Positions 34,114-43,242 of a stretch of 64,000 nucleotides of DNA are shown here, in pieces. Every line of letters begins with the position of its first letter. Position 1 is the stretch's first letter. Made by a program: the position numbers and the translations under genes. Source of the DNA: Prado023 sp963753075 (GTDB lineage Bacteria > Actinomycetota > Actinomycetes > S36-B12 > CAIYMF01); NCBI GenBank assembly GCA_963753075.1, contig CAVWAR010000002.1, positions 930,001 to 994,000 of the forward strand, given 5' to 3'. Below the pieces are notes generated by a model. It made no database searches. It had not been told where the DNA came from and saw only the letters and a program-made list of their open reading frames with translations.

Positions 34114-34602
34114 ATGACCCTGTCCGTAACTCGAATGGCCAGCGCTGTGGCTACGACTGTGGCGGTGGGCAGCGTCGCCGTCCTCGGCCCGGCCACGACC
34201 GCCTCGGCAGCGCCGAGCCCCACCACGAAGGTGGTGGCATCAGCCTCTGCCTCTGCGCCGACCTCGTCGCGCAACCCGAAGGTGTCGCGCAGCCTGCGCG
34301 GCGTGCGCCCGACGGCCTACGTCGGCAAGCACTACCGGGCCCGGCATGAGAGCACCCGCAGGTGCATCGTGCGCAAGGAGTCTGGCGGCAACTACCGGGT
34401 CAAGTCACCCGGCGGCTACTACCGCGGCGCATACCAGTTCAACCCGGGCCTGGCCCGGGCGACCGCCAAGCGGATGGGCCGCCCCAAGATGGCCCGCAAG
34501 CCGATGAACACCTGGAGCCGCTACCACCAGGACCGGGCGTTCTGGATGGTGTGGAACAAGGGCAAGGGTCGCGGCCACTGGCCGACCGCCCGGGGTTGCT
34601 GA
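34114..34602 (+). CDS. Secreted lysozyme-like (transglycosylase / Rpf-related) protein
   Basis: A 162-residue exported protein with a signal peptide (ASAVATTVAVGSVAVLGPA, cleavage near ASA-AP). The C-terminal domain resembles the lysozyme fold of resuscitation-promoting and transglycosylase-like proteins: CIVRKESGGNYRVKSPGGYY with a candidate catalytic Glu in RKESG, then RGAYQFNPGLARATAKRMG. It probably cleaves peptidoglycan. It lacks LysM or G5 domains. ATG 34114 is preceded by GGAGATGAC. The 201-base upstream gap shows no clear riboswitch. Confidence 0.8.
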   Translation: MTLSVTRMASAVATTVAVGSVAVLGPATTASAAPSPTTKVVASASASAPTSSRNPKVSRSLRGVRPTAYVGKHYRARHESTRRCIVRKESGGNYRVKSPGGYYRGAYQFNPGLARATAKRMGRPKMARKPMNTWSRYHQDRAFWMVWNKGKGRGHWPTARGC

Positions 34603-34693
34603 CCGTCAGCCTGAGCAGCACTGGCTGCGACGGAACCTGCGCGCCGTGTCCGCGTTGCTGCGCGTGCGTGCGCTCCCTGCGATGATCGAGCCC

Positions 34694-35044
34694 ATGCTGG
34701 ACGTCCCGCCGGACCAGTTCGACGACCTCGTGGCTGAGGCGCTGGACATGATCCCCGCCGAGCTCGCCGAGCTCATGAGCAACTGCGTGGTCCTGGTGGC
34801 TGACGATGTCGAACCCGGTTCGCGCAGCGTGCTCGGGCTGTACGAGGGGACCCCGCTGACCGAGCGTGGCGGTTGGTACACGGGCGTCCTGCCCGACCGC
34901 ATCACCATCTATCGGCTACCCATCCTGCGCATGTGCGCCGACGCCCACGAGGTGGTCGATGAGGTCCGGATCACCGTGATCCATGAAGTCGCCCACCACT
35001 TCGGGATCGATGACGACCGCCTGCATGACCTCGGGTGGGCCTGA
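34694..35044 (+). CDS. Small metallopeptidase-family (zincin-like) protein
   Basis: A 116-residue minimal zincin: the zinc motif HEVAH is at 97-101 within VIHEVAHHFGIDDDR, and FDDLVAEALDMIPAELAELM is the family's N-terminal helix pair. The peptidase activity of this family is unproven. ATG 34694 is chosen because GATGAT lies seven bases upstream, a leaderless-like layout; ATG 34682 is the alternative. Confidence 0.85.
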   Translation: MLDVPPDQFDDLVAEALDMIPAELAELMSNCVVLVADDVEPGSRSVLGLYEGTPLTERGGWYTGVLPDRITIYRLPILRMCADAHEVVDEVRITVIHEVAHHFGIDDDRLHDLGWA

Positions 35045-35114
35045 GCCCCCGGCCGCCGGGCAGCCCGCGCGCTACGTCAATAGTGTGGGACCCACGCCGA
35101 TCCGGGAGGTCCCC

Positions 35115-37382
35115 ATGTCCGATTCCCCCGCCATCCGTCGCCCGGCCGTCGCCGTGCTCACCTCCGGCGGCGACTCGCAGGGGATGAACGCGACGGTCCG
35201 CGCCGTCGTGCGCACGACGTTGAGTCGGGGTGCCGAGGCGTACACCGTCTACGAGGGGCTGCAGGGGTTGGTCGACGGTGGCGACCGGCTCCGTATGGCC
35301 GATTGGGACTCGGTCAGCGGGATCATGCACCTGGGTGGCACCGTGATCGGCACGGCCAGGTCCGCGGACTTCCGCGAACGCTCGGGTCGGCTGCGGGCAG
35401 CTCGCAACCTGATCGAGCGCGGGATCGACCGGCTCGTCGTGGTGGGCGGTGATGGCTCCCTGACCGGGACCGACATCTTCCGCTCCGAGTGGTCCGGGCT
35501 GCTGTCGGAACTCGCGGCCACTGGCCAGATCTCCGCCGAGCAGGCCGAGGTCCACGCGGACCTGATCATCGCAGGCGCGGTCGGATCCATCGACAACGAC
35601 ATGGTGGGCACCGACAAGACCATCGGGGCAGACTCGGCCATGCACCGGATCATCGAGGCAGTGGATGCGCTGGGCTCCACCGCGGCCAGCCATCAGCGTT
35701 CGTTCGTGGTCGAGGTGATGGGGCGGCACTGCGGTTACCTGACCGTGATGTGCGGCATCGCTGGCGGCGCGGACTACATCCTGATCCCCGAGGTCCGCCC
35801 GGGTCCGGGGTGGCAGGACGACCTCCTCGCCCGCCTCGCAGCCGGCCGGGCAGCCGGCCGTAGGGACAACCTCGTCCTTGTTGCCGAGGGCGTCACTGAT
35901 CAGTCGGGCCAACCGATCAGCGCCCAGATGGTCGCTGACGTGATCACCGAGCGGGCTGGCGAGGACACTCGTGTGACGATCCTCGGACACGTCCAGCGCG
36001 GCGGCACGCCCAGTGCCTTCGACCGGTGGATGCCGACGCTTGTCGGCCACGCAGCCGCCAACGAGGTACTGGACGCTGGCTCCGGCTACGTCTCCCAGCT
36101 CATCGGGGTCCACAACAACAGGATCGTGCAGACGCCGCTCATGGAAGCGGTCGCTGCGACCAAGGAGGTCCCTGCGCTCATCGACGCCGGGGAGTACGGC
36201 GCGGCCATGGCGGCCCGGGGGCCCTCGTTCACCGGGATGGTCCGGGTCTTCGAGGGGATCGCCCGGCCGCAGCCGATGTTCCCCAGCCAGGGAACGACCA
36301 TCGGCATCATCCATGCCGGGGGCCTCGCTCCCGGGATGAACGCGGTCGTGCGCGCCGCGGTCAGGTTCGGGATCTCGCGTGGTCATGACATCGTCGGGAT
36401 CCGCAACGGCTTCCCGGGGCTGCTGACCGACAAGGTCCAGCCGCTGACGTGGGAGGCAGTGGACGGGTGGGCGGGGCTCGGTGGGGCGGAGTTGGGTACC
36501 AGCAGATCCACACCCACGACTGACGAGGAGTACATCGAGGTGGGCGCCGCACTGGCCCGCAACAATGTCGATGCACTGCTCGTCGTCGGGGGACACCGTG
36601 CCTACATGACGGCCTACCGGCTGGCCGGCAAGCAGGATCTGCACCCAGGGCTGGACATCCCGGCGATCTGCCTGCCGGCGACCATCGACAACAACCTCCC
36701 GGGCTGGGAGATGTCCGTGGGCGCGGACACCGCCCTCAACGAGGTCGTCCGTGACATCGATCGCATCAGGCAGGCTGCGAGCGCCACCCGGCGAGCGTTC
36801 ATCGTGGAGACGATGGGCCGCAAATGCGGGTTCCTGGCGTTCATGGCCGGGCTCTCGGTCGGTGCCGAGGAGGTGTACCTCAACGAGGACCCCCCTACGC
36901 TCGCCCGCCTGAACGTCGATGTCGCCGAGATGGTCGACGGCTTCCGCACGGGGCGCAAGTTCCACCTCGCGATCCGCAACGAGGAGGCCAGCCCCGGCTA
37001 CACGACGGAGTTCCTCCGCCAGCTGTTCACCGAGGAGTCCAACGGGCTGTTCAGCGTCCGCTCGATGATCGTGGGTCACCTCCAGCAGGGCGGCTCACCG
37101 ACGCCCTTCGACCGCGCCCATGCCGCGGGGCTGGCGGCGCACTGCGTGGACTGGCTGACCGGGCAGGTGCTTGCCGGCCGTTCCGACTGGCACTACGCCT
37201 CCGCCGGTGGTGGCAAGACCCGCACCGAGCCCCTGGCCCAGGTCCCCGAGGTCTACGACATGGAGAACCGCCGGCCCCGGGACCAGTGGTGGATGTCGTT
37301 GCGCGAGGTCCTTGGCACTCTTTCGTGGCAGCCGCCCGCCGGCCGGATCGAGGAGCGGGATGGGGAGCAGGCCGGCGGGTGA
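35115..37382 (+). CDS. pfkA: Two-domain ATP-type 6-phosphofructokinase
   Basis: A 755-residue phosphofructokinase made of two PFK domains in tandem, about twice the usual bacterial 320-360 residues. The first half is catalytic: LTSGGDSQGMNATVRA, VVVGGDGSLTGTD (about 110) and GSIDNDMVGTD (about 156). Glycines at the positions equivalent to E. coli 104 and 124 mark the ATP rather than the PPi type. The second half starts near 395 (IGIIHAGGLAPGMNAVVRAA) but GGDGS is replaced by GGHRA and TIDND by TIDNN, so it is probably regulatory, as in eukaryotic PFK. GGGAGG precedes ATG 35115. Confidence 0.9.
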   Translation: MSDSPAIRRPAVAVLTSGGDSQGMNATVRAVVRTTLSRGAEAYTVYEGLQGLVDGGDRLRMADWDSVSGIMHLGGTVIGTARSADFRERSGRLRAARNLIERGIDRLVVVGGDGSLTGTDIFRSEWSGLLSELAATGQISAEQAEVHADLIIAGAVGSIDNDMVGTDKTIGADSAMHRIIEAVDALGSTAASHQRSFVVEVMGRHCGYLTVMCGIAGGADYILIPEVRPGPGWQDDLLARLAAGRAAGRRDNLVLVAEGVTDQSGQPISAQMVADVITERAGEDTRVTILGHVQRGGTPSAFDRWMPTLVGHAAANEVLDAGSGYVSQLIGVHNNRIVQTPLMEAVAATKEVPALIDAGEYGAAMAARGPSFTGMVRVFEGIARPQPMFPSQGTTIGIIHAGGLAPGMNAVVRAAVRFGISRGHDIVGIRNGFPGLLTDKVQPLTWEAVDGWAGLGGAELGTSRSTPTTDEEYIEVGAALARNNVDALLVVGGHRAYMTAYRLAGKQDLHPGLDIPAICLPATIDNNLPGWEMSVGADTALNEVVRDIDRIRQAASATRRAFIVETMGRKCGFLAFMAGLSVGAEEVYLNEDPPTLARLNVDVAEMVDGFRTGRKFHLAIRNEEASPGYTTEFLRQLFTEESNGLFSVRSMIVGHLQQGGSPTPFDRAHAAGLAAHCVDWLTGQVLAGRSDWHYASAGGGKTRTEPLAQVPEVYDMENRRPRDQWWMSLREVLGTLSWQPPAGRIEERDGEQAGG

Positions 37383-37511
37383 TCACCTGACCGCATCGGT
37401 GTGGGCCTCCCGGCGGACTTGCAGCGGTCTGCGGGTCCCCCGTGGCGTGGCCGCCGGCCCATCGCCTGTGGTTGGATCGTCCTCTCTGCCACTAACGTCC
37501 AGGAGGCCCCG

Positions 37512-37799
37512 GTGATCTTGGAATCCGCCGTCATGAGCGTGGAACCCGGCCGCGAGGAGGAGTTCCTTGCCGCACTGGAGCAGGCGAAGAAGGTCCTCGC
37601 TGAGGCGCCGGGCTGGCAGGACATCCGGGTCCATCGGGGGATCGAGCGCCCCTCGACGTTCCTTCTCGAGATCACGTGGGCAACCCTCGAGGACCACACC
37701 GAGGGGTTCCGCGGCAGTGCGCTGTTCGACCGGTGGCGCGCACTGATCGGACCGTTCTTCGCCGAGCCGCCCCAGGTTGAGCACTGGACACCCGTGTGA
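37512..37799 (+). CDS. Antibiotic biosynthesis monooxygenase (ABM) domain protein
   Basis: A 95-residue single ABM-fold protein (ILESAVMSVEPGREEEFLAA, RPSTFLLEITWATLEDHTEG). Small dimeric members include quinol monooxygenases and proteins of unknown role, and the substrate cannot be assigned. GTG 37512 has AGGAGG five bases upstream. It overlaps the amidase start, suggesting one transcription unit. Confidence 0.78.
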   Translation: MILESAVMSVEPGREEEFLAALEQAKKVLAEAPGWQDIRVHRGIERPSTFLLEITWATLEDHTEGFRGSALFDRWRALIGPFFAEPPQVEHWTPV

Positions 37800-39259
37800 C
37801 GCCTGCCCCGCTGCACGATCTCGGGGCACTCGAGGCGGCCGGACTGATGGCCGACGGGGAGCTCACAAGCGTGGCCCTCGTCGAGCACCTGCTCGCGCGG
37901 ATCGCCCAGCGGGAACCAACGGTGCACGCGCTGATCGCCGTGAACCAGCAGGCGCCCGAGCAGGCACGGGCCGCGGATGCGCGCCGATCTGCGGGTGCGC
38001 CGCTGAGCCCCCTGGATGGCATCCCGGTGGTCATCAAGGACAACATCGAGGCCGTCGGGCTGCCGGCCACCGTGGGTTCGCTGGCCCTGGTCGGTTCCCC
38101 GGCCGAACGTGATGCCGGCCTCGTCACCCGATTGCGCGACGCGGGGATGGTCATCCTGGCGGCGTCGAACCTCTCGGAGTGGGCGAACTTCCGAGGGCAG
38201 CACTCCACCAGCGGATGGTCGGGCGTCGGTGGGCTCACCGACAACCCCTGGCGTGCCGGTCGGTCGGCTGGCGGCTCATCGTCCGGGTCCGGCGCCGCCC
38301 TGGCTGCGCGCTACGCACCCGTGGCCGTGGGCACGGAGACCGACGGGTCCATCACCTGCCCAGCCGCCCTGTGCGGAGTTGTCGGGATCAAGCCCACAGT
38401 GGGTACGGTTCCGATGGACGGGGTCGCCCCGATCTCCGCGAGCCAGGACTCGGCGGGGCCCATGGGCCGCAGCGTGGCCGACGTGGAGGCGCTGCTCGCG
38501 ATCCTCGCCGGCAGCGATGCACCGGGGGCTCCCGCAACTCAGGGCCGGGCTGCCAACAGCAGCGACCACGCACCTCCGGTTCGCCGCTACGTTCTGGGGG
38601 CGCCGGCCGTGTGGCTGACCGGCGACCCGGAGACCGACGGGCTGTTCGCCCGCACCCTGGGCCTGATCCGGGCGGCCGGGATCGCCGTTGTCGCCATCGG
38701 CCTGCCCGAGGAGGACGACCAGGTGGGGGCCGACGAGGTGACGGTCCTGGTGCACGAGATGTCTGACGACCTCGACGCATATCTTGCCTCGCGACCCGGG
38801 GCGGCCGTGGCCTCGGCTGCGGAGGTTGTCGCCTTCAACACGGCGCACCCGGATGCCGAGCTGGCCCACTACGGCCAGGAGTACCTCGAGCAGGCGGTCG
38901 CCAGCGGGGGACGCGCTGCGCCGCAGTACCCCGACGCCCGGGCTCGCAACGTCGCGTGGGCAGTCGATCAGGTCCTGGCCCCGGCCTTCGCCCACGGGGT
39001 CGACGCTCTGATCGCGCCCGCCTACGGACCGGCCTGGCGAAGCGACCTCGCCGGCGGGGACAGCTTCAGCGGCGGACGCGTGACGACCGCACCAGCCATC
39101 GCCGGCTGGCCGATCCTGACGCTGCCGATCGGTGTGGTCGGGGGCCTGCCGGTCGGGGCGAGCCTCGTGGGTCCTGAGCACGGCGAGGATCACCTGCTGG
39201 AGGTCGGTGCAGTCGTCGAGGCCGCCGTGGGCTGGTCGGAGCGCCCGTCGGAGGCCTGA
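37796..39259 (+). CDS. Amidase signature family protein
   Basis: A 487-residue amidase with the Ser-cisSer-Lys triad visible: Lys81 in PVVIKDN and the serine-rich loop GGSSSGSG (159-166), followed by GTETDGSITCPAALCGVVG. It hydrolyses C-N amide bonds of small molecules, and the substrate is unknown. It is not GatA: the specific context (gatB, gatC) is absent, and the N-terminal segment resembles stand-alone amidases. No signal peptide. GTG 37796 overlaps the ABM stop. Confidence 0.9.
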   Translation: MTPAPLHDLGALEAAGLMADGELTSVALVEHLLARIAQREPTVHALIAVNQQAPEQARAADARRSAGAPLSPLDGIPVVIKDNIEAVGLPATVGSLALVGSPAERDAGLVTRLRDAGMVILAASNLSEWANFRGQHSTSGWSGVGGLTDNPWRAGRSAGGSSSGSGAALAARYAPVAVGTETDGSITCPAALCGVVGIKPTVGTVPMDGVAPISASQDSAGPMGRSVADVEALLAILAGSDAPGAPATQGRAANSSDHAPPVRRYVLGAPAVWLTGDPETDGLFARTLGLIRAAGIAVVAIGLPEEDDQVGADEVTVLVHEMSDDLDAYLASRPGAAVASAAEVVAFNTAHPDAELAHYGQEYLEQAVASGGRAAPQYPDARARNVAWAVDQVLAPAFAHGVDALIAPAYGPAWRSDLAGGDSFSGGRVTTAPAIAGWPILTLPIGVVGGLPVGASLVGPEHGEDHLLEVGAVVEAAVGWSERPSEA

Positions 39260-39420
39260 GGAGCCCGGCGGAGCGGCGCCAGCGCCCTTCGGCCCAGTCT
39301 CCTCGGGACCATCGGCAGGCCCTTTGGGTACCTCCTCCTGTTGGCCGGAAATGCCGATAGGGCAGGCTATGACGTGTGCGCCCACCCGGGGCGTGCTTGG
39401 ACCTATGGAGTGCGCATCCC

Positions 39421-41253
39421 ATGACGATCCCTGGAATGGAGAACCCCCCCACCGAGAACAAGAAGTTGCTGGAATGGGTCGAGCAGGTCGCCTCGATCGC
39501 GAAGCCTGACCGCATCGAGTGGGCTGACGGCTCCCAGGAGGAGTGGGATCGGTTGACTCAGCTGATGGTTGACGACGGGATGGCCATCCGGCTCAACGAG
39601 GAGCTGCGCCCCAACTCCTTCCTCTTCCGCTCCGACCCGTCCGATGTCGCTCGCGTCGAGGACCGGACCTTCATCTGCTCCTTGGATGAGCACGATGCCG
39701 GCCCGACGAACAACTGGTCGGACCCGGTTGAGATGCGCCAGACGCTCAAGGGGCTCTTCGAGGGGTCCATGCGTGGGCGCACGTTGTACGTGATCCCGTT
39801 CTCGATGGGCCCGCTCGGCTCGCCGATCTCCGAGTTGGGCGTGGAGATCACTGACTCCCCATACGTGGTCGTCAACATGCGGATCATGACCCGCATGGGC
39901 CAGGACGCCCTGGACCTCATCGGTCCTGACGGTGACTTCGTGCCGGCCGTGCACTCAGTTGGGTACCCGCTGGCCGACAGGGACGGCAACGTCCGCCCGG
40001 ACGTCGCCTGGCCGTGCAACGAGATCAAGTACATCGTGCACTTCCCCGAGACCCGCGAGATCTGGTCCTTCGGCTCGGGCTACGGCGGCAACGCCCTGCT
40101 CGGCAAGAAGTGCTTCGCGCTGCGGATCGCCTCGGCGATGGCCCGCGACGAGGGCTGGCTGGCTGAGCACATGCTGATCCTGAAGCTGACCAGCCCGTCC
40201 GGGCAGGTCAACCACCTGGCGGCCGCCTTCCCGAGCGCCTGCGGCAAGACCAACCTGGCGATGCTCGAGCCGAGCGTGCCCGGCTGGAAGGTCGAGACCG
40301 TCGGCGACGACATCGCCTGGATGCGCTACGGAGAGGACGGCCGCCTGCACGCGATCAACCCCGAGGCCGGCTTCTTCGGCGTCGCGCCGGGCACGTCGAT
40401 GCAGACCAACGCGAACGCGATCCGCACCATGTGGGGCAACTCGATCTTCACCAACGTGGCACTGACCGATGATGGCGACATCTGGTGGGAGGGCATGACC
40501 GAGGACGTCCCCGCGCACCTGATCGACTGGAAGGGTCGGGACTGGACCCCGGACACCGGCGAGGTCTCCAGCCACCCGAACAGCCGGTTCACCACTCCGG
40601 CATCCCAGTGCCCGATCATCGCCGACAACTGGGAGGACCCCGCTGGCGTGGCGATCGACGCGATCCTCTTCGGCGGCCGCCGAGCCACGAACGTGCCGCT
40701 GGTGAACGAGGCGCGCGACTGGGAGCACGGCGTCTTCATCGGCGCCACGGTCTCCTCCGAGATGACTGCGGCTGCCGTGGGTGGCCTGGGTCAGTTGCGT
40801 CGCGACCCGTTCGCGATGCTGCCGTTCTGCGGCTACAACATGGCTGACTACTGGGGCCACTGGCTCAAGGTCGGCCAGGCCTCGTCGCCGGAGAAGCTGC
40901 CCAAGATCTACCAGGTCAACTGGTTCCGCAAGGATGCTGACGGCAAGTTCATCTGGCCCGGCTTCGGCGAGAACAGCCGGGTGCTGTCGTGGATCATCGA
41001 CCGGTTCAACGGGACAGGCGAGGGTGTGGAGACCCCGATCGGCATCGCCCCAGCACCGGGTGCGCTGTACCTCGAGGGGCTGGACGTCACCGACGAGCAG
41101 ATGGCGGAGCTGTTCGCGGTCGACCCGGACAGCTGGCTGTCCGAGTGCATCCTGACCGAGGAGTACTTCTCCCAGTTCGGAGATGCCGTTCCGGCCGAGA
41201 TGTACGCCCAGCTCCAGGTCCTGCGCGAGAACCTGGAAGCTGCCAAAGCCTGA
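39421..41253 (+). CDS. pckG: Phosphoenolpyruvate carboxykinase (GTP)
   Basis: A 610-residue GTP-dependent PEPCK converting oxaloacetate to phosphoenolpyruvate in gluconeogenesis. The P-loop with the reactive cysteine is FPSACGKTNLAML (about 270-282). KYIVHFPETREIWSFGSGYG and FGGRRATNVPLV are further signatures. The size matches the 600-620 usual for this class. ATG 39421 begins the family-like MTIPGMENPPTENKKLLEW; the open frame starts earlier. A strong hairpin follows the gene. Confidence 0.96.
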   Translation: MTIPGMENPPTENKKLLEWVEQVASIAKPDRIEWADGSQEEWDRLTQLMVDDGMAIRLNEELRPNSFLFRSDPSDVARVEDRTFICSLDEHDAGPTNNWSDPVEMRQTLKGLFEGSMRGRTLYVIPFSMGPLGSPISELGVEITDSPYVVVNMRIMTRMGQDALDLIGPDGDFVPAVHSVGYPLADRDGNVRPDVAWPCNEIKYIVHFPETREIWSFGSGYGGNALLGKKCFALRIASAMARDEGWLAEHMLILKLTSPSGQVNHLAAAFPSACGKTNLAMLEPSVPGWKVETVGDDIAWMRYGEDGRLHAINPEAGFFGVAPGTSMQTNANAIRTMWGNSIFTNVALTDDGDIWWEGMTEDVPAHLIDWKGRDWTPDTGEVSSHPNSRFTTPASQCPIIADNWEDPAGVAIDAILFGGRRATNVPLVNEARDWEHGVFIGATVSSEMTAAAVGGLGQLRRDPFAMLPFCGYNMADYWGHWLKVGQASSPEKLPKIYQVNWFRKDADGKFIWPGFGENSRVLSWIIDRFNGTGEGVETPIGIAPAPGALYLEGLDVTDEQMAELFAVDPDSWLSECILTEEYFSQFGDAVPAEMYAQLQVLRENLEAAKA

Positions 41254-41262
41254 GTCGCCCGT

Positions 41263-41307
41263 CAGTTGAGCCCACCACCTGCCCCGGCGGGTCGGTGGGC
41301 TCAACTG
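41263..41307 (+). terminator. pckG terminator
   Basis: Perfect 14-bp inverted repeat (cagttgagcccacc / ggtgggctcaactg) with a 17-base loop, nine bases after the pckG stop. Confidence 0.75.
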
Positions 41308-41387
41308 CGAGGACCCCAGCCCACAGATCCTCCGCCCGGGGGGCGGGGCGGGGGACTGCGAGGCGGTGCGGATGGGAGGATCTGGGC

Positions 41388-42431
41388 ATGGATGCCATGG
41401 GTGGTGAGCAGCGAGTTGGCGACGTGGGTGTGGACCTGCGCGGTCGGGACTTCCTGCGTGAGGCGGACTTCTCGGCTGAGGAGCTGGATTCGCTGATCGA
41501 CCTGGCGGCGGTGCTGAAGGCCGAGCGGGCCGCCGGTGTCGAGCGCGCGCAGCTCGTCGGCCGGGTGATCGCCCTGATCTTCGAGAAGACCTCGACGCGC
41601 ACCCGCTGCGCCTTCGAGGTGGCGGCCTACCACCAGGGGGCGAACGTGACCTTCCTGGACCCGGGGGCCTCGCAGATGGGCCACAAGGAGTCCGCTGCCG
41701 ACACCGGGGCCGTCCTGGCTGGGATGTACGACGCCATCGAGTTCCGTGGTGCTGCCCAGACGACGGTCGAGGAGCTCGCGGCCGGTGCTGATGTGCCGGT
41801 CTACAACGGGCTGACCGACATGTGGCACCCGACGCAGATGCTCGCTGACTACCTGACCATGCGGGAACACTCCGGGGGCGTCCCGTGGCCGGAGCTCAGC
41901 CTGGCCTACGTGGGGGATGCCCGCTACAACATGGGCAACTCGATGCTCGTCATGGGAGCGATCCTGGGCTCGGACGTACGCATCGTCGCCCCGCGCCAGC
42001 TGTGGCCGGCAGCCGAGATCCAGGAGCTTGCCCGCGAGCGCGCTGAGGTCAGCGGGGCCCGTCTGCTACTGACCGAGGAGCCGGCCGAGGGGGTGGCGGG
42101 CGCGCAGTTCGTGCACACGGATGTCTGGGTCTCGATGGGGGAGCCGAAGGACGCTTGGGACGCCCGGGTGGACCTGCTGCGTCCATATCGCGTCGACGCC
42201 GGGCTGATGGCCGCGACCGGCCGGCGCGATGCCCGGTTCATGCACTGCCTGCCGGCGTTCCACGACTCAAAGACGGTCGTCGGCCGCGAGGCGGGCGAAC
42301 GGTATGGACTGCCCGATGGGCTCGAGGTCAGCGATGAGGTGTACCGCTCACCGGCCAGCGTGGTCTTCGATCAGGCGCACAACCGGATGCACACGATCAA
42401 GGCCCTGATGGTCGCGACCCTCGCTGGCTGA
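41388..42431 (+). CDS. argF: Ornithine carbamoyltransferase (catabolic-like)
   Basis: A 347-residue OTC that exchanges ornithine plus carbamoyl phosphate with citrulline. Carbamoyl-phosphate motif EKTSTRTRCAFEVAAYHQGA, then SQMGHKESAADTGAVL, and ornithine-loop FMHCLPAFHDSKT. The insert SQMGHKES and the length resemble the ArcB-type branch more than classic anabolic ArgF of about 310 residues. No other arginine or arginine-deiminase gene is near, so the direction in vivo is unknown. ATG 41388 has GGAGGA upstream. Confidence 0.92.
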   Translation: MDAMGGEQRVGDVGVDLRGRDFLREADFSAEELDSLIDLAAVLKAERAAGVERAQLVGRVIALIFEKTSTRTRCAFEVAAYHQGANVTFLDPGASQMGHKESAADTGAVLAGMYDAIEFRGAAQTTVEELAAGADVPVYNGLTDMWHPTQMLADYLTMREHSGGVPWPELSLAYVGDARYNMGNSMLVMGAILGSDVRIVAPRQLWPAAEIQELARERAEVSGARLLLTEEPAEGVAGAQFVHTDVWVSMGEPKDAWDARVDLLRPYRVDAGLMAATGRRDARFMHCLPAFHDSKTVVGREAGERYGLPDGLEVSDEVYRSPASVVFDQAHNRMHTIKALMVATLAG

Positions 42432-42459
42432 GCAGCCCTGGATCCGACCCCGGACAGAG

Positions 42460-42494
42460 GTCGACGCCCGCCCCGGGAGGGGGCGGGCGTCGAC
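42460..42494. terminator. Bidirectional terminator OTC / whiB
   Basis: Perfect 15-bp inverted repeat (gtcgacgcccgcccc / ggggcgggcgtcgac), loop GGGAG, between convergent genes. Confidence 0.8.
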
Positions 42495-42508
42495 GGGGCC
42501 TGGGTGGG

Positions 42509-42880
42509 TCAGGCGAAGCCGAGGGCACCCGGTGAGACCGCGAGCTCGATCTCGTCGGCGGCCGCAGACGCTGCCTCACCGCGCTGCCGCGGGAAGTCAG
42601 TGAGGTCGATGCGCACGTACACGCGCTCCCGCTCCTCCTCGGTCATCCCGCCCCAGACGCCGTACGGCTCCCGGGCGCGGATGGCGTAGTCGGCGCATTC
42701 GACGCGCACTTCGCATCGGGAGCACACGGACTTCGCGGCCCGATCCCTGCGCAGCCGGGCAAGGCCACGTTCGTTCTGTGGGTGGAAGAAGAGATCCTGG
42801 TCGGCGCCTCGACAGGCCCCAACCTCCTGCCACTCCCAAGTCGCATCCATCGGGACTTGGGACAGCGGCTGCTGCGGCAT
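42509..42880 (-). CDS. WhiB-family regulator, WhiB3/WhiD-like
   Basis: A 123-residue iron-sulfur regulator. The four cluster cysteines are Cys23, Cys53, Cys56 and Cys62, then the GVWGG turn at 74-78. ACRGADQDLFFHPQNERGLA and EPYGVWGGMTEEERE resemble WhiB3 of mycobacteria and WhiD of Streptomyces more than WhiB1, WhiB2 or WhiB7. Such proteins bind sigma-A and respond to redox or nitric oxide. ATG 42880 has GGAGT upstream. A long intergenic region with an AT-rich patch precedes it. Confidence 0.88.
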   Translation of the reverse strand: MPQQPLSQVPMDATWEWQEVGACRGADQDLFFHPQNERGLARLRRDRAAKSVCSRCEVRVECADYAIRAREPYGVWGGMTEEERERVYVRIDLTDFPRQRGEAASAAADEIELAVSPGALGFA

Positions 42881-43242
42881 TTGCTACTCCGTTCCGGGCC
42901 GTGGCCCACGGCATGAGGTCTTCCTCGGCAGTTGTCGCGTGCGCCCCCCTGAGTCCTCACCCGGGCGCGGTGCGTCCATGATCGGGTCTGTGGAGGTGTT
43001 CGTCACGCTACTCACCGTGAGGGAGGATGTTATCCAACAAAAGGATGAATGTCGATTAGTAGTATAAGACTACCCCTCACGTTCGGTGCCGGAGCCCTTC
43101 GACGGGCGTCCCGTGACGTTACTGAGGTTGCGCTCTTGCCGATCAGAGGCGGTCACGCACCGTCACGGGAGTGTGGTCGGTCCATAACCGGTGGTGGCGG
43201 CCCGTGGTTGTGACGTTGGGTGATCGGCGTAGCATCATCGCC
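42881..43242. promoter_or_regulatory. Divergent intergenic region whiB / DUF3039
   Basis: A 362-base stretch without a supported gene. It contains an AT-rich patch (about 43029-43075) in otherwise GC-rich DNA, with TATACT on the minus strand (43066-43061) as a good -10 giving a long whiB leader of about 170 bases. On the plus strand TAGCAT (43230-43235) lies seven bases before the DUF3039 ATG. Confidence 0.5.
43230..43235 (+). promoter_or_regulatory. Leaderless-type -10 of DUF3039 gene
   Basis: TAGCAT, seven bases, then ATG 43243. No Shine-Dalgarno sequence. Confidence 0.5.
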
